From Streptomyces sp. CG 926 (GTDB lineage Bacteria > Actinomycetota > Actinomycetes > Streptomycetales > Streptomycetaceae): a DNA stretch of 64,000 nt. How positions within the stretch are numbered: the stretch's first letter is position 1; each line of letters begins with the position of its first letter. A program made the translations under genes and the position numbers. Positions 1 to 8,962 of this stretch are shown piece by piece. The notes below the pieces were generated by a model. It ran no database searches and was not told the DNA's origin. It saw only the letters and a list, made by a program, of their open reading frames with translations. The stretch is taken from NCBI RefSeq assembly GCF_003148825.1, contig NZ_QGGZ01000013.1, positions 62,001 to 126,000 of the forward strand, in the 5' to 3' direction.

Positions 1-212
1 CCAGCGTCAACACCACCACCTTCGTCGCCGACACCTTCACCGTCCCCGGCAACACCTGCCTCAAGCTGCGCCCCGCAGGCAAGACCGGCCTGGAGGACAC
101 CACCACCACACCCCCCGCCGCCACCCGGGCCGCCGCCGCACCGGCCACCACACAGCTGCCCAAGGGGTCCCGCTTCAAGCAGCGTGTCGAACTCGACGGG
201 AAGCCCTCATGA
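1..212 (+). CDS. C-terminal end of a probable secreted protein (partial)
   Basis: An open frame enters from the left edge (first full codon at base 3) and stops with TGA at 210-212. The visible 69 residues are rich in Thr, Ala and Pro (a TTTTPPAATRAAAAPATT stretch) and end in a basic segment. They look like the linker and tail of an exported protein. The stop overlaps the next start as ATGA, so the two are probably translationally coupled in one operon of secreted proteins. I do not recognise the family, and the start and any signal peptide lie outside the window. Confidence 0.6.
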   Translation, partial: SVNTTTFVADTFTVPGNTCLKLRPAGKTGLEDTTTTPPAATRAAAAPATTQLPKGSRFKQRVELDGKPS

Positions 213-1633
213 CCGCCCACGAGCCGTCACATGCCGACGCCGCCGAGCCCGTACGCGTCCCCGCCCCGGAAGGCCCGTCCGTGAGAAGACGCTCCCGCGC
301 CCTGCGCCGCCCGGCCGTCGCCGCCCTGTGCCTCGGCCTGGTCGCCCTCCCGGCGGGACCGGCGTTCGCCGGGCGCGCCACACCGGAGCCCGTCGAAGTC
401 ATCAACGGCGACCTGGCGCTGCCGGCGTTCACCGGAACCGCCCTGAACAATGCCAACGTCAGCGGCTGGTCGGTGGGTTCGACCTCGGCGAACAACGGCG
501 CCGGAACCGCCACGGGCGTGTACCGCTTCTCGGGCGAGGCTTCAGGGCATCCGGACAAGAAGGTCGCGGTGATGCTGCGCCAGAACGCTGCCGCCCACCA
601 GTTCAAGCAGCGGCTGCGGGGAGTGCGCCCCGGCGCGAGGGTCACCGTCACCTTCGACGACAGCCCCGCCGTCTCCATCTACTGCCCCGCGCGCACCGTC
701 GAGCAGGGGCAGACCTACACGGTCCAGGGCGAGGGCGGCACCGTGCAGGAAGAGCTGACCGAGCCCGATCCGGACAAGGAGTACAACGTCCTCGGCTCCG
801 GTGTCTGGCGCACGGGGCGGACCTACACCTTCACCGCCGACCAGTACGAGCCCCTGCTGACCTTCGCCTCCACCGTCCCCGCCACAGGGTGGGGAGCCGG
901 AAACGGCACCGGCACCAACAACGGCAACTGCGGCGCGATGATCGCCGACATCAAGGCGGTCCAGGTCGCGCCCCCGCTGGACAAGACGGTCCGCAGCAAC
1001 GAGCTCCCGCCCTCCCTCGCGTTCAAGGGCAACGACAAGGTCACCGTCGCCCAGGCCGTCACCGAGTGCAACAGGGCTGCCGCCCAGTGCGCGTTCACCC
1101 CCGAGGCGGACTACTCCTTCGCCTACTACGAGCCGGCCCGGCAGACGGGTGAGGGATACATCAACTGCACCCGCGCCACCCTCGACCGCGAACGCCCCCT
1201 GAAGTTCTCCGCCCGCTCGATCGGCGACCTGCCCGCCGCCGCGGGACTGCCCCCGGCGAGCACGGCCGCCACACCGTCGAACATGAACAACCAGTTCACC
1301 ACCGGCTCCGGCAGCAGCCCCGCCTGGAGCCCCACCGCCCAACGCACCGTCAAGGAGAAGATCAGCCCCGGCGAAGTCTCCTGGATCGAGACCCAGACCG
1401 GACGCCAGCGCACCGAAGGCTGGTTCACCTCCAACCCCACCCCCGCAGACCCCCACCAGGACTGGCGCCTCTACACGGTCCTGGACTACCCCTCCCCCCA
1501 GCTCGCCGACCGCTTCTACCAGCGCACCGGCCCCCTCACCGCCGCCGAGCAGGCACGCTGCCGCTCCAACCGCCCCTCCGCCGAAACCCCCAACGACGCC
1601 GGCTCCCCGGCAGCCGGAGCCGACCGTGACTGA
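209..1633 (+). CDS. Secreted protein of unknown function
   Basis: This 474-residue protein has a basic N-terminus (VRRRSRALRRP, about residues 24-34), a hydrophobic core (AVAALCLGLVALPAGPAFA) and a likely signal-peptidase site after AFA, near residue 54. The mature part is rich in Gly, Asn and Thr and resembles beta-sandwich extracellular domains. It has few cysteines (YCPART, NCGAM, ECNRAAAQC, NCTRA) that could form disulfides. No catalytic motif is visible. The ATG overlaps the upstream stop, and the end overlaps the next gene by 8 bases. I do not recognise a named family; export is well supported, function is not. Confidence 0.75.
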   Translation: MTAHEPSHADAAEPVRVPAPEGPSVRRRSRALRRPAVAALCLGLVALPAGPAFAGRATPEPVEVINGDLALPAFTGTALNNANVSGWSVGSTSANNGAGTATGVYRFSGEASGHPDKKVAVMLRQNAAAHQFKQRLRGVRPGARVTVTFDDSPAVSIYCPARTVEQGQTYTVQGEGGTVQEELTEPDPDKEYNVLGSGVWRTGRTYTFTADQYEPLLTFASTVPATGWGAGNGTGTNNGNCGAMIADIKAVQVAPPLDKTVRSNELPPSLAFKGNDKVTVAQAVTECNRAAAQCAFTPEADYSFAYYEPARQTGEGYINCTRATLDRERPLKFSARSIGDLPAAAGLPPASTAATPSNMNNQFTTGSGSSPAWSPTAQRTVKEKISPGEVSWIETQTGRQRTEGWFTSNPTPADPHQDWRLYTVLDYPSPQLADRFYQRTGPLTAAEQARCRSNRPSAETPNDAGSPAAGADRD

Positions 1634-2660
1634 CACCACCCCCACACCCCCACGCACGCAGCCGAACGCAGAGCGGGCCGTGTCGCCCCGTCGCACCCGG
1701 CGGCCCGTCCTGAACGCCTTGGCCGCGCTCGGTGCGCTGGGTGTATTCCTGGCCCCCACCGCCCCGGCCACCGCAGCGCCCCAGCCGTCACCCCGCCAGG
1801 CCGCGGTGACCGACTGGGACACCCTCGGCTGGGGGGATGACACCTACGGCCAGGCCACCATCCCCACCGCAGCCCAGAAGGGTGCGAGCGCGGTCGCCGT
1901 GGGCGCCTTCCACTCGCTGGCCGTCAGGGACGGCAAGGTGCTCGCCTGGGGCAGCAACCTCTACCAGCAGACCGACGTACCCGCCACGCTCTCCTCCGGC
2001 GTCACCGCCGTCTCCGGCGGCTACCTGCACTCCCTCGCCCTGAAGAACGAGGCGGTCGTGGCGTGGGGCAGCGACCGCTACGACGCCACGACGGTCCCAC
2101 CCGCCGCGAAGACCGACGTCACCGCCGTCGCCGCAGGCCAGTACTTCTCCCTGGCCCTCAAGCACGGAGCGGTCCTCGCCTGGGGCGACGACCGCTACAA
2201 GCAGACCGAACTCCCCACTGAGACCCACTCCGGCATCACCGCGATCGCCGCAGGCGCGTACCACGGCCTCGCCCTCACGGACGAGGGCAAGGTCCTCGCC
2301 TGGGGCGACAACCGCAAGAAACAGACCGATATCCCCGCCCCGGTCACCAACGGCGTCGCCACCGCGATCGCCGCCGGCCGCGACTTCTCCGTCGCCGTCG
2401 TGGGCGGCCGCGCCTACGCCTGGGGCACCGGCATCGCGAACCAGAACGTGCCCGCACTCGCCCAGTCCAAGGTCACCCAGGTGGCCGCCGGCAACGGCCA
2501 CATCGTGGCCCTGCGCGACGATGGCCGGGCCATCGAATGGAAAGCCCACACCACCGCCCTGAGCACCGCCCCCGCCACCGCCAACACCAAGGTCCTGTCC
2601 ATCGCGGCAGGCGCCCACCACTCCCTCGCCCTCCGCGGAGACCCACCCGCCACACCGTGA
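1626..2660 (+). CDS. Secreted RCC1-type seven-bladed beta-propeller protein
   Basis: A signal-like N-terminus (basic residues, then VLNALAALGALGVFLAPTAPATA) precedes about seven repeats of roughly 40 residues. Each has the RCC1 pattern: a VAAG(A/G) strand, HSLAL, then VLAWG(D/S)(N/D) and a QT-x-x-P turn. Clear copies start near residues 60, 100, 140, 180, 220, 262 and 300, which would close one propeller. Bacterial RCC1 proteins are generally binding scaffolds, and no enzyme motif is present. The ATG lies 8 bases inside the preceding secreted-protein gene, so the three genes probably act together at the cell surface. The last blade is degenerate (VEWK instead of AWGD). Confidence 0.85.
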   Translation: MTDTTPTPPRTQPNAERAVSPRRTRRPVLNALAALGALGVFLAPTAPATAAPQPSPRQAAVTDWDTLGWGDDTYGQATIPTAAQKGASAVAVGAFHSLAVRDGKVLAWGSNLYQQTDVPATLSSGVTAVSGGYLHSLALKNEAVVAWGSDRYDATTVPPAAKTDVTAVAAGQYFSLALKHGAVLAWGDDRYKQTELPTETHSGITAIAAGAYHGLALTDEGKVLAWGDNRKKQTDIPAPVTNGVATAIAAGRDFSVAVVGGRAYAWGTGIANQNVPALAQSKVTQVAAGNGHIVALRDDGRAIEWKAHTTALSTAPATANTKVLSIAAGAHHSLALRGDPPATP

Positions 2661-2674
2661 CCGTGTGACCCGCA

Positions 2675-2709
2675 GCCGCCTGCCCGCACCCCCGGACCGG
2701 ACAGGCGGC
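2675..2709. terminator. Stem-loop after the secreted-protein operon
   Basis: Perfect 8-base arms GCCGCCTG and CAGGCGGC flank a 19-base loop, starting 15 bases after the RCC1 gene stop. No T-run follows, which is common for actinomycete terminators. The long loop lowers confidence. Confidence 0.4.
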
Positions 2710-3477
2710 CGCTCCACGCCCAGGTCTGTCCAGGCTTCGGCGATCGTGGCGCGAACCCCCGGACCCCGCGAACACCGTGCAGTTCGAACAACGCTTCCCG
2801 CCGGCTGGAGCGTAGGCGTGGACACCCGCGGGGCCTCGCGGTCGATGAGGCTGAGAGGTATGGGTTGCTGGACATCGCGGGAGTTCCCACTGCCCGCACC
2901 GGCCGGGTCGTGCGTCTCTGGTCGGTGACCTCGCCTTCCGGGCAGACTCCGGAGCGACGTGACCGTCTCGGTCGAAGCCGTCGAAGAGGTCCGGCCTGAG
3001 CGGCGGCAGACCTACTGGACGACCAGTTGATCGGGCAGCTGGTCGACCGGGCCCGAGCGGGCGGTCTGCAGCTGACCGGCGAGGGCGGCCTGCTTCAGCA
3101 GCTGCGTTCGGCCCAAGACCGTGCTGACCGGCGTCGGTCGGGTCGAGATCGAGGACCCGCGCGGCCGCGAGGGCGGCTTCGAGCCGCAAATAGGAGGGGC
3201 GCGCCATTTTCTTGGCAGACCTTCACCAAGCACCGGACACCGAGGGCTGACCTGCGAGTGACGGCGACTGAGCCGACGGCCGTTTCGCCATCGCCTCGCG
3301 GTGCGAGCTGCTGCCTGGCTTGACGGGCGCGCCCCTACAAGGCGTGGCCCCGCGGGGGGCGGTCCTCGGCGCGGTCGGGCCGTGTGTTCCGTGCGTCCGC
3401 CGGTCCGGTCCCGCCCCGGTGCAGGCGCCCCCTGGCCACGTCTGGTGCCGGGCAACTGGAGGGACGGGCTGGGGTAT
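2710..3477. other. Gap with transposase debris
   Basis: No intact gene is convincing here. The only recognisable part is the IS256-type remnant at 3015-3192. Open frames on the minus strand across this stretch are Arg/Pro-rich antisense frames without family signatures. The rest, 2710-3014 and 3193-3477, shows nothing I can name. Confidence 0.6.
3015..3192 (+). pseudogene. IS256-family transposase remnant, internally deleted and frameshifted
   Basis: The first part reads LDDQLIGQLVDRARAGGLQL then TGEGGLLQQL, which matches the N-terminal region of IS256-family transposases. From 3112, in the +1 frame, the text jumps to PKTVLTGVGRVEIEDPR followed by GGFEPQI, which in intact enzymes lies about 45 residues further on. 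The intervening stretch is deleted, the frame is broken, and the DDE catalytic domain is absent. No terminal inverted repeats were found nearby. It marks past IS activity at this end of the island. Confidence 0.8.
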
Positions 3478-3999
<522 letters not shown>

Positions 4000-4351
4000 G
4001 AACGGGGTCTCTCCTCTTGTATGCCGTGCTGACGCGGTGTCCGGTGGGCCGGGACCCGCGGTGGAGTGGAGACGCGGAGACCGAAAACCTGCATCCGGAA
4101 GGAGTCGCAAGGCGTTGGGATGCCGGTGGTCGGCCGGCAGCCAAAGGTAACCCAGGCGAGCGAATCTGTAGCGTTTGGTAGCGGTTCGTTCCGTCGGATT
4201 TCAGGAGTTCGGCGTACGGGGGCGAAAGGGTCCCGCGGAGTGGCTGCCGTCCGAGGGTTTCTCCCACTGCACCTATGCGGCGACCTGTGTGGGAACCAAA
4301 CGGGCCGGCTTACGGCCACCGTCGCGGTCCGCCCGATGCGCGAGCGCTGCA
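4000..4351. other. Gap upstream of the cyclophilin gene
   Basis: This holds the cyclophilin ribosome site (4003-4015 on the minus strand) and presumably its promoter. Beyond that I see no gene. Open frames through here run into the HEPN/Toprim fragment but have no family character before about 4352. Confidence 0.4.
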
Positions 4352-4750
4352 GATGATTGGCTTGCGGCCGTAACTGCTGGCCCAGACGGTCTGCCTCAAA
4401 AGCCAGGCGGATTCTCCTGGTTCCTTGGCCTCCTCGACCACACGGCACCTGCCTTCGCCCTGCTGGCCGCTCTCATGGCTCAGCCGGACGCTGGGGTGAA
4501 GTTCATCCTGCACGCGGATGACCCCGACCTGGTGGGTGAGAACAGTGAGCTGAACCGAATTTGCGTCGATGCGCTGACTCAAATACGCGAGGCCTCAGCC
4601 CTGCATGCTCCTGTGATCGTCCTGACCGAGGGCGGCACGGACGTGGTAATTCTGGAGCCCGCCCTCTCGCTGCTCTACCCGCATCTGACAGACCTCGTAC
4701 GCTTCATGTACGCCAATAATGCACAAGGTGGAGCAGGCTCCCTCGTCAGC
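4352..4750 (+). pseudogene. HEPN/Toprim-type protein fragment
   Basis: The frame reads VIVLTEGGTDVVILEPAL, then LLYPHLTDLVRFM and AQGGAGSLV. This resembles the start of the Toprim-like domain in HEPN/Toprim proteins of actinomycetes, with the acidic LTEG motif and the helix before it (AELNR-type HEPN tail). Such proteins are usually several hundred residues; here the N-terminal half is missing and the text ends abruptly at GGAGSLVS, where another gene fragment begins. Some relatives are associated with defence islands. No convincing start codon exists. Confidence 0.5.
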
Positions 4751-4752
4751 GT

Positions 4753-5031
4753 GACGACCGGACGTTCCGGAGGCTGGTGGCGGAGGGGAAGACCAAAGCG
4801 GCCACGGATTTCTGCATTGGCTGGGCGTCGGACACCTCCAACGCCCATTTCGGGGACTGGATGAAGGCACTGGACGAGGTCACCGCCATCAACCAGAAGC
4901 AATTCGACCTCGCGGTCCGGGAAGGCCGCGGGGCGCTCACGACGCGGGTGCCCGCGGCCGTCGCGACACTGCTACTGACGGCCGGATTCACCGCGCTCGG
5001 GCTTCGGCGCCGGCTGGCGGAATTCGGCTGA
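4753..5031 (+). pseudogene. C-terminal fragment of a membrane protein with a single terminal TM helix
   Basis: In the frame that differs from the preceding fragment, the text reads DDRTFRRLVAEGKTKAATDF, then a Trp-rich helix (WMKALDEVTAINQKQFD), a terminal membrane segment (VPAAVATLLLTAGFTALGL) and the short cytoplasmic end RRRLAEFG. This layout matches the end of helical-bundle sensor-like membrane proteins common in Streptomyces, whose last residues are often RPRLAEYR. The N-terminal part is lost. GTG at 4777 could initiate an 84-residue peptide, but I read this as a remnant. Confidence 0.5.
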
Positions 5032-5372
5032 GGAACGGCCTGCACCCCCGACGTGTGTTCACCGGGCCGGGGTGCAGGACCAGCTGCCCCCTGCCGGACC
5101 GCAATCCATCAATGCTTCGTCAAGGGGCTGTCAGAGCCCTTGAGAGCTCAGACGCAAGCCAGTTGGATGGATGACGTGAACACCGGCTCGCGCTACGACG
5201 ACCGGCCGCCGAATCAGGTGGCGCCGGGGAAGCACCCTGTTCACCTGCCGCTGAGCTAGCGCCCGTCGGGCCGAGGGGCGGACTTCCCCGGGGCCCGCAA
5301 TCAACTTCACCGCATGGCTGTGGTCCGGCTTCCAGGGCCTCGCGCCGCCATGCCCTTCTTCAGGAACCACTC
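5032..5372. other. Gap without a recognisable gene
   Basis: No frame here shows family features. The minus strand at 5189-5264 begins like a tRNA (GGGCGCTAGCTCAG) but cannot form anticodon or T arms (see rejected items). Confidence 0.4.
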
Positions 5373-5510
5373 ATGCCTTCCTTCCTGTCCGGCCGGACCG
5401 TCATGGTCACCGGCGCCACCACCGGCATCGGCTACGAGACCGCCCGCCTGCTCGCCGAATCCGGCGCCACCGTGCTGCTGCACGGCCGCACACTTCGGTC
5501 AGGTCGGTGA
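5373..5510 (+). pseudogene. Truncated start of a short-chain dehydrogenase
   Basis: The frame starts MPSFLSGRTVMVTGATTGIG and continues YETARLLAESGATVLLHGRT. This is the first beta strand, the TGxxxGIG nucleotide-binding loop and the second strand of an SDR enzyme. After HGRT (about base 5490) homology ends and the frame stops within 7 codons. The Ser-Tyr-Lys active site is missing, so it cannot be functional. The breakpoint coincides with the truncated end of the opposite-strand gene. Confidence 0.75.
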
Positions 5511-5886
5511 TGTGGACGCCGTCGGGTTCGAGGATCAGGGCATGGGCGTCTAGGACGAGTGCCGCAGGCAGCAGGCAACGCAGCGTGCTGCCGACGAGGT
5601 TGCCACCGACCGTGGCCGTCCTGCGCACGGCTCCGGTTCCCACCCCGGCTGCGGCCTTGCGCAGTACTTCGGGCACCCGCTCGTCGATTCGGTTCAGTAC
5701 CACGGCCGAGCCCAAGGTTTCGGGCCCGATCTCATTCGCTTCCGGGAGATCGCGTAGCGACATGGCGTGGGCGGGGAAGCCGTCCCGCTGCCAGGTGGCC
5801 CACACCAGGGTGGCGCCGCCCACCGGCACCGCTCCCTCAGTCATGCACTCCTGTGCTTCGGACATGGACGTGGGTGAGCGCAGCAT
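5491..5886 (-). pseudogene. Truncated FAD-binding subunit of a molybdopterin (xanthine dehydrogenase-like) enzyme
   Basis: Reading leftward, the frame contains VPVGGATLVW, then SLRDLPEANEI and VPEVLRKAAAGVGTGAVRRTA, followed by the flavin-binding signature TVGGNLVGSTL and LPAALVLDAHALIL. These are features of the FAD domain of the xanthine dehydrogenase/CO dehydrogenase medium subunit. The C-terminal half is missing because the gene runs into the SDR fragment, and no partner MoCo or iron-sulfur subunits are nearby. It is a remnant, not a working enzyme. Confidence 0.7.
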
Positions 5887-6528
5887 CGCGACAGCCGACC
5901 TGCTTCCCGGTGACTTGACGGTGGGTACGTGGCGTTCCGGCCAAAGGCCTTCGGCAGGCGCATTTTGGCCGTAAGTAGATGGGCGCGTACAGGGCGCACA
6001 CCACTTCCGTGGTGCGCTCCTTCATGCTTCAACTGAAGACGCTGGTGCTGAGGGCCTGTTCTGCCGCATTCGCCGTTCTCGTCGGCTCGCCGTCGCAGCC
6101 TTCATCAGCAGTTCAGGATCGTAGGCCGGTGCACCAGCGTGTCGACCTAACTGTCCGTGCTGTGGCAGGCGGCGGGGCGACCAACACCGGCGCCTACGCT
6201 CGAGGGACAGCTGGCGGCTGAGCAGGAAGATCTGGAGTGTCAGGGGCGCCAGAACGGATGGCTCCGCAGCTGAAACCGGCGGCTGCCCACCCCCTGGGGT
6301 GTCGGGGGGCTCAGTCCGTGCCGACATGGGCAGCGCGGATCAGGTCCGGCGCCTCAGCCGCACTCTGGGGCAATATGCCGGCGACCGCCACGGTTCCCCG
6401 GGGCCATGCCATTTCCAATCCGCGCCTGGCCCCCGCCACGCCGTGAGAGTAGCTGCTACTTGTGGCTAGCCCGGAGGCAAGAAGGCCCCTCCGGCCAGGT
6501 GGACGGAGGGGCTTCGAGTGGGCAGGGG
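5887..6528. other. Gap without a supported gene
   Basis: Both strands carry only short, compositionally poor frames. A minus-strand frame has a weak transposase-like phrase (GAPAYDPELLMK near 6090-6130), too little to call. I see no tRNA and no strong hairpin here. Confidence 0.4.
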
Positions 6529-7623
6529 CTACTGGCGCCAGCGGTTCTGACCTGGTCCCTTGCACGTGTAGGTCTTCCCGTTGGCTGTGCCTACCGCTCC
6601 TGCCGGCGAGCAGAACGACCCGGGGTTCACGGTCTTCGCACCGCCGCCGGTCGACCCGCCCGAGGTCGAAGAGTCGTCATCTCCCGTTGAGGTACCGGGA
6701 CGCTTGTAGTCCGGATCGTTCGCCGGGATCTGGTAGGTGGTGCCCTTCGCCGCCGGGCACTTCTTCACCAGAGATGCGTCACTCCACTTGCCCAGGTCCA
6801 GACGGACCGTCGTGGTCGACGTGACCTTGCCATCCTTGCCCGGGTCCTGGAAACAGACGTGCCATTCCTCCCCGTCCTTCGCGGCCTGCTCCGCAGTCGG
6901 TGTGTCCGTGTCCAGGTAGACGTCCTCCAGCTTCACCCGGTCCAGCGGCACACCCGCCGCCTTGAGATCCGCCATCGCCTTGTTGTACGTGGCGCCCACC
7001 ACGTCCGGCATCACCGGCCACGGCAGCGCACCACCGTCCTCCTTCGGACACGGCTCGCCCTCCTTCACTACGGAGAAATCGACGCCCTTCTTCCCGTCGG
7101 CCAGGTCGGAGACCTTCTGGAAACAGACAGTCCAGTTCGCTGCCAGGACGACCCCGCGGGACTCGCTTGAGGCATCACGATTGCCGACCGTGTACCCGGC
7201 CGCCTCGGCGCCCTTGCGTGCCTCGCTCAGAGCCTTGCCCGTGTAGTCCGACAGCTGCGGCGCTGCCGCCGGTGCGGGCGTCTCCGGTACCTTTGACACG
7301 GAGGTTGCCGCGGGCGTCGCCGCAGCCTTCGCGTCGTCCTTCTTCTTCACCGGGTGCGCGATGCCCGCCACGATCAGGCAGAGCAGCAGGGTGCCGACCG
7401 TTGCGGCGATGCGCTGCCACACCCTCCAGGGATGCCTCAACCCACCTGTGCTGATCCAGATCATGGCTATGGACGCGAACATGAAGAGGATGCCCAGCGC
7501 TTCGACGATCGCAATGATGACGGCCGCCGCGCCAATGAATGCGAGGCGGGCTCCCGAGGTCTGCCACCAGGGGCGTAGCGGAGGCGGAGGGGTGTACGGA
7601 TATGGCGGCTGGCCGTAGGCCAC
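6529..7623 (-). CDS. Membrane-anchored protein with PASTA-like extracellular domains
   Basis: This 364-residue protein starts with a Pro/Tyr-rich cytoplasmic tail (YGQPPYPYTPPPPLRPWW). Three hydrophobic segments follow, near residues 25-45, 47-60 and 75-92, then a long extracellular part. Two stretches look like PASTA repeats: LSDYTGKALSEARKGAEAAG and MPDVVGATYNKAMADLKAAG. Cysteines WTVCFQK, EPCPKE, WHVCFQD and KKCP look paired. The C-terminus after a Gly/Ser linker (FCSPAG, YTCKGP) resembles a small cell-wall domain. GTG at 7623 is chosen because GAGGAG lies 7 bases upstream. Probably a surface protein; ligand unknown. Confidence 0.75.
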   Translation of the reverse strand: MAYGQPPYPYTPPPPLRPWWQTSGARLAFIGAAAVIIAIVEALGILFMFASIAMIWISTGGLRHPWRVWQRIAATVGTLLLCLIVAGIAHPVKKKDDAKAAATPAATSVSKVPETPAPAAAPQLSDYTGKALSEARKGAEAAGYTVGNRDASSESRGVVLAANWTVCFQKVSDLADGKKGVDFSVVKEGEPCPKEDGGALPWPVMPDVVGATYNKAMADLKAAGVPLDRVKLEDVYLDTDTPTAEQAAKDGEEWHVCFQDPGKDGKVTSTTTVRLDLGKWSDASLVKKCPAAKGTTYQIPANDPDYKRPGTSTGDDDSSTSGGSTGGGAKTVNPGSFCSPAGAVGTANGKTYTCKGPGQNRWRQ

Positions 7624-7883
7624 TGCAGACTCCTCGGTGACAGAAAGCATCGCTTGACTGCCGGATAGTAGCGAGGACGGCGAGCGAGTTCTGTTCCGCC
7701 CGGCATACGGACCATCCGCCGGGAGGGGCGCCTCCCGGCCGTGACGTCTTGTCTCAGCGGGTCATTGCGAGAGGGTGAGTGGTGTCTTTCCGGGCATGAT
7801 GGATGTGCTTCCGCTGGTCAGGTATAGGTCGGCGGTCCCGCGGCTGATGACGTGTCGTGTCGTCGCTTGGATGGAGGTCGGGG

Positions 7884-8177
7884 ATGCCGTCGGTCGTGGG
7901 GTTGCTGCAGCAGCGTGAGCTCACCGCTCACCGCCGCGTGGACGAGCTGCGGCAGGAGGCCGACCGCACCCACGCCGAGCTGGATGTGGCCGAGCGGGAG
8001 TGGAACGAGTGGGTCATCGCCCGCTCACGCGTCGGCGAAGTGCTGGCCCGGGGCGACGGCACCTCCATTACCGACGAGGCGATCGCCACCGCTGGGCCAC
8101 ATCCGTATTCACTGCCCTCCGTCTGGGTCTGCTGGCGCTCTGGCTACCGATTGCTCGGGGTGGGAGCGGCGCCGTAA
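7884..8177 (+). pseudogene. N-terminal fragment of a coiled-coil accessory protein
   Basis: The ATG at 7884 follows GGAGGTCGGGG and opens a helical, charged protein (MPSVVGLLQQRELTAHRRVD, then a heptad-rich stretch to WVIARSRVGEVLA). This looks like the N-terminal coiled-coil of small proteins often found beside insertion sequences in Streptomyces. After about EAIATAG (base 8100) the text becomes unrelated, and the frame then overlaps the 3' end of the convergent lipoprotein gene. I read it as a truncated copy; a short functional peptide cannot be excluded. Confidence 0.45.
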
Positions 8178-8647
8178 GAGCTCTTCTCCTCGACGGTGCC
8201 GCCGATCGTGGCGCGGAGAGACTCCATGTACTCCTTGGACTTCGCCGAGAGCGCCCAGCGGTCGCCGACCAGGTAGACGCCGCCGTACATTTGCGCGTAG
8301 TCCAGCCAGGCGCGCTGCCCCTCGGCGGTGTCGAAATCCAGGAGCACGTAATCCGCCTCGCCGGTCTTGCAGGTGGCCTGGCGGTAATCGGCGGCGTTCG
8401 TCGTGAGCTCGGCCGTGCAGCCGACCGTTGCGGCCAGCTGCTGCACGGTTCTGGGCGGGGCGGTCGCGGCACTTGGGCTGGTGTCGGCTTCTGCGCCGCC
8501 GACGGACGACGCTGCATCGGGCGCGGAGCCTCCAGCGCAGCCGCCGATCAGCAGGGCGCAGGAAACCGTCAGAGCGGTGCTGGTGAGCGCGCGGACGAGT
8601 GGACCGCCGGAACGTCGAGCAAGGGCCGGGTGGGACAGTTGGACCAT
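8144..8647 (-). CDS. Putative lipoprotein
   Basis: The 167-residue product has a basic start, a hydrophobic stretch (ALTSTALTVSCALLIGG) and a lipobox ending LIGGC with the lipidated Cys at about residue 37. A Ser/Ala/Pro linker follows, then a compact domain of about 100 residues: VQQLAATVGCTAELTT, a Cys pair partner in QATCKTG, then DFDTAEGQRAWLDYAQMYGG and a Trp-containing strand. It should sit on the outer face of the membrane. I do not recognise a named family. A GAGAGGG ribosome site precedes the ATG. Its 3' end overlaps the truncated convergent frame. Confidence 0.75.
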   Translation of the reverse strand: MVQLSHPALARRSGGPLVRALTSTALTVSCALLIGGCAGGSAPDAASSVGGAEADTSPSAATAPPRTVQQLAATVGCTAELTTNAADYRQATCKTGEADYVLLDFDTAEGQRAWLDYAQMYGGVYLVGDRWALSAKSKEYMESLRATIGGTVEEKSSYGAAPTPSNR

Positions 8648-8962
8648 GAAACGCCCTCTCGTGGGTGTGAACCCCTGGTCTCCGACTGCGCACCGAGGCC
8701 TCGAAGAGGACCGCCGCCCTGCATTCTGTGTGAAGGCCGTGAAGGAGTCTGACGGTCGGATCTCGGCGAAGGCGTGCGAGGGTGGTCAGCCTGCCCCGCT
8801 GAGGCCTTCTCCGGTTCTCTTTAGCGGAAGTTGCTCAACAAAAGCCCAGGGTGAGTCGGCGCCACTATCGTCCAGATCTCCGTGCGCGAACCGCGCTGCC
8901 GCTGCCTGGATCAGCACGTTGTCGGGCGGTGCCGCTGAAGCATCCTCGGAGGCTGCCTGCCC
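8648..8962. other. Divergent promoter region, lipoprotein / copC-copD
   Basis: The 315 bases between the two divergent genes should contain both promoters. A CGGAGG ribosome site sits just before the copC-copD ATG. I could not identify a copper-operator palindrome here with confidence. Confidence 0.4.

Noticed and set aside
542..1843. Long minus-strand frame opposite the secreted-protein genes
   Set aside because: It is Gly/Val-rich low complexity, antisense to two genes with clear signal peptides; a GC-rich shadow.
5189..5264. Minus-strand tRNA-like sequence beginning GGGCGCTAGCTCAG
   Set aside because: Length and the 5' end suggest a tRNA, and five acceptor pairs form, but there is no proper anticodon loop, no T arm and a poor D arm.
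6022..6327. Minus-strand frame with GAPAYDPELLMK resembling IS5/IS1182 transposases
   Set aside because: Only about a dozen residues look similar and the rest of the frame has no transposase features.
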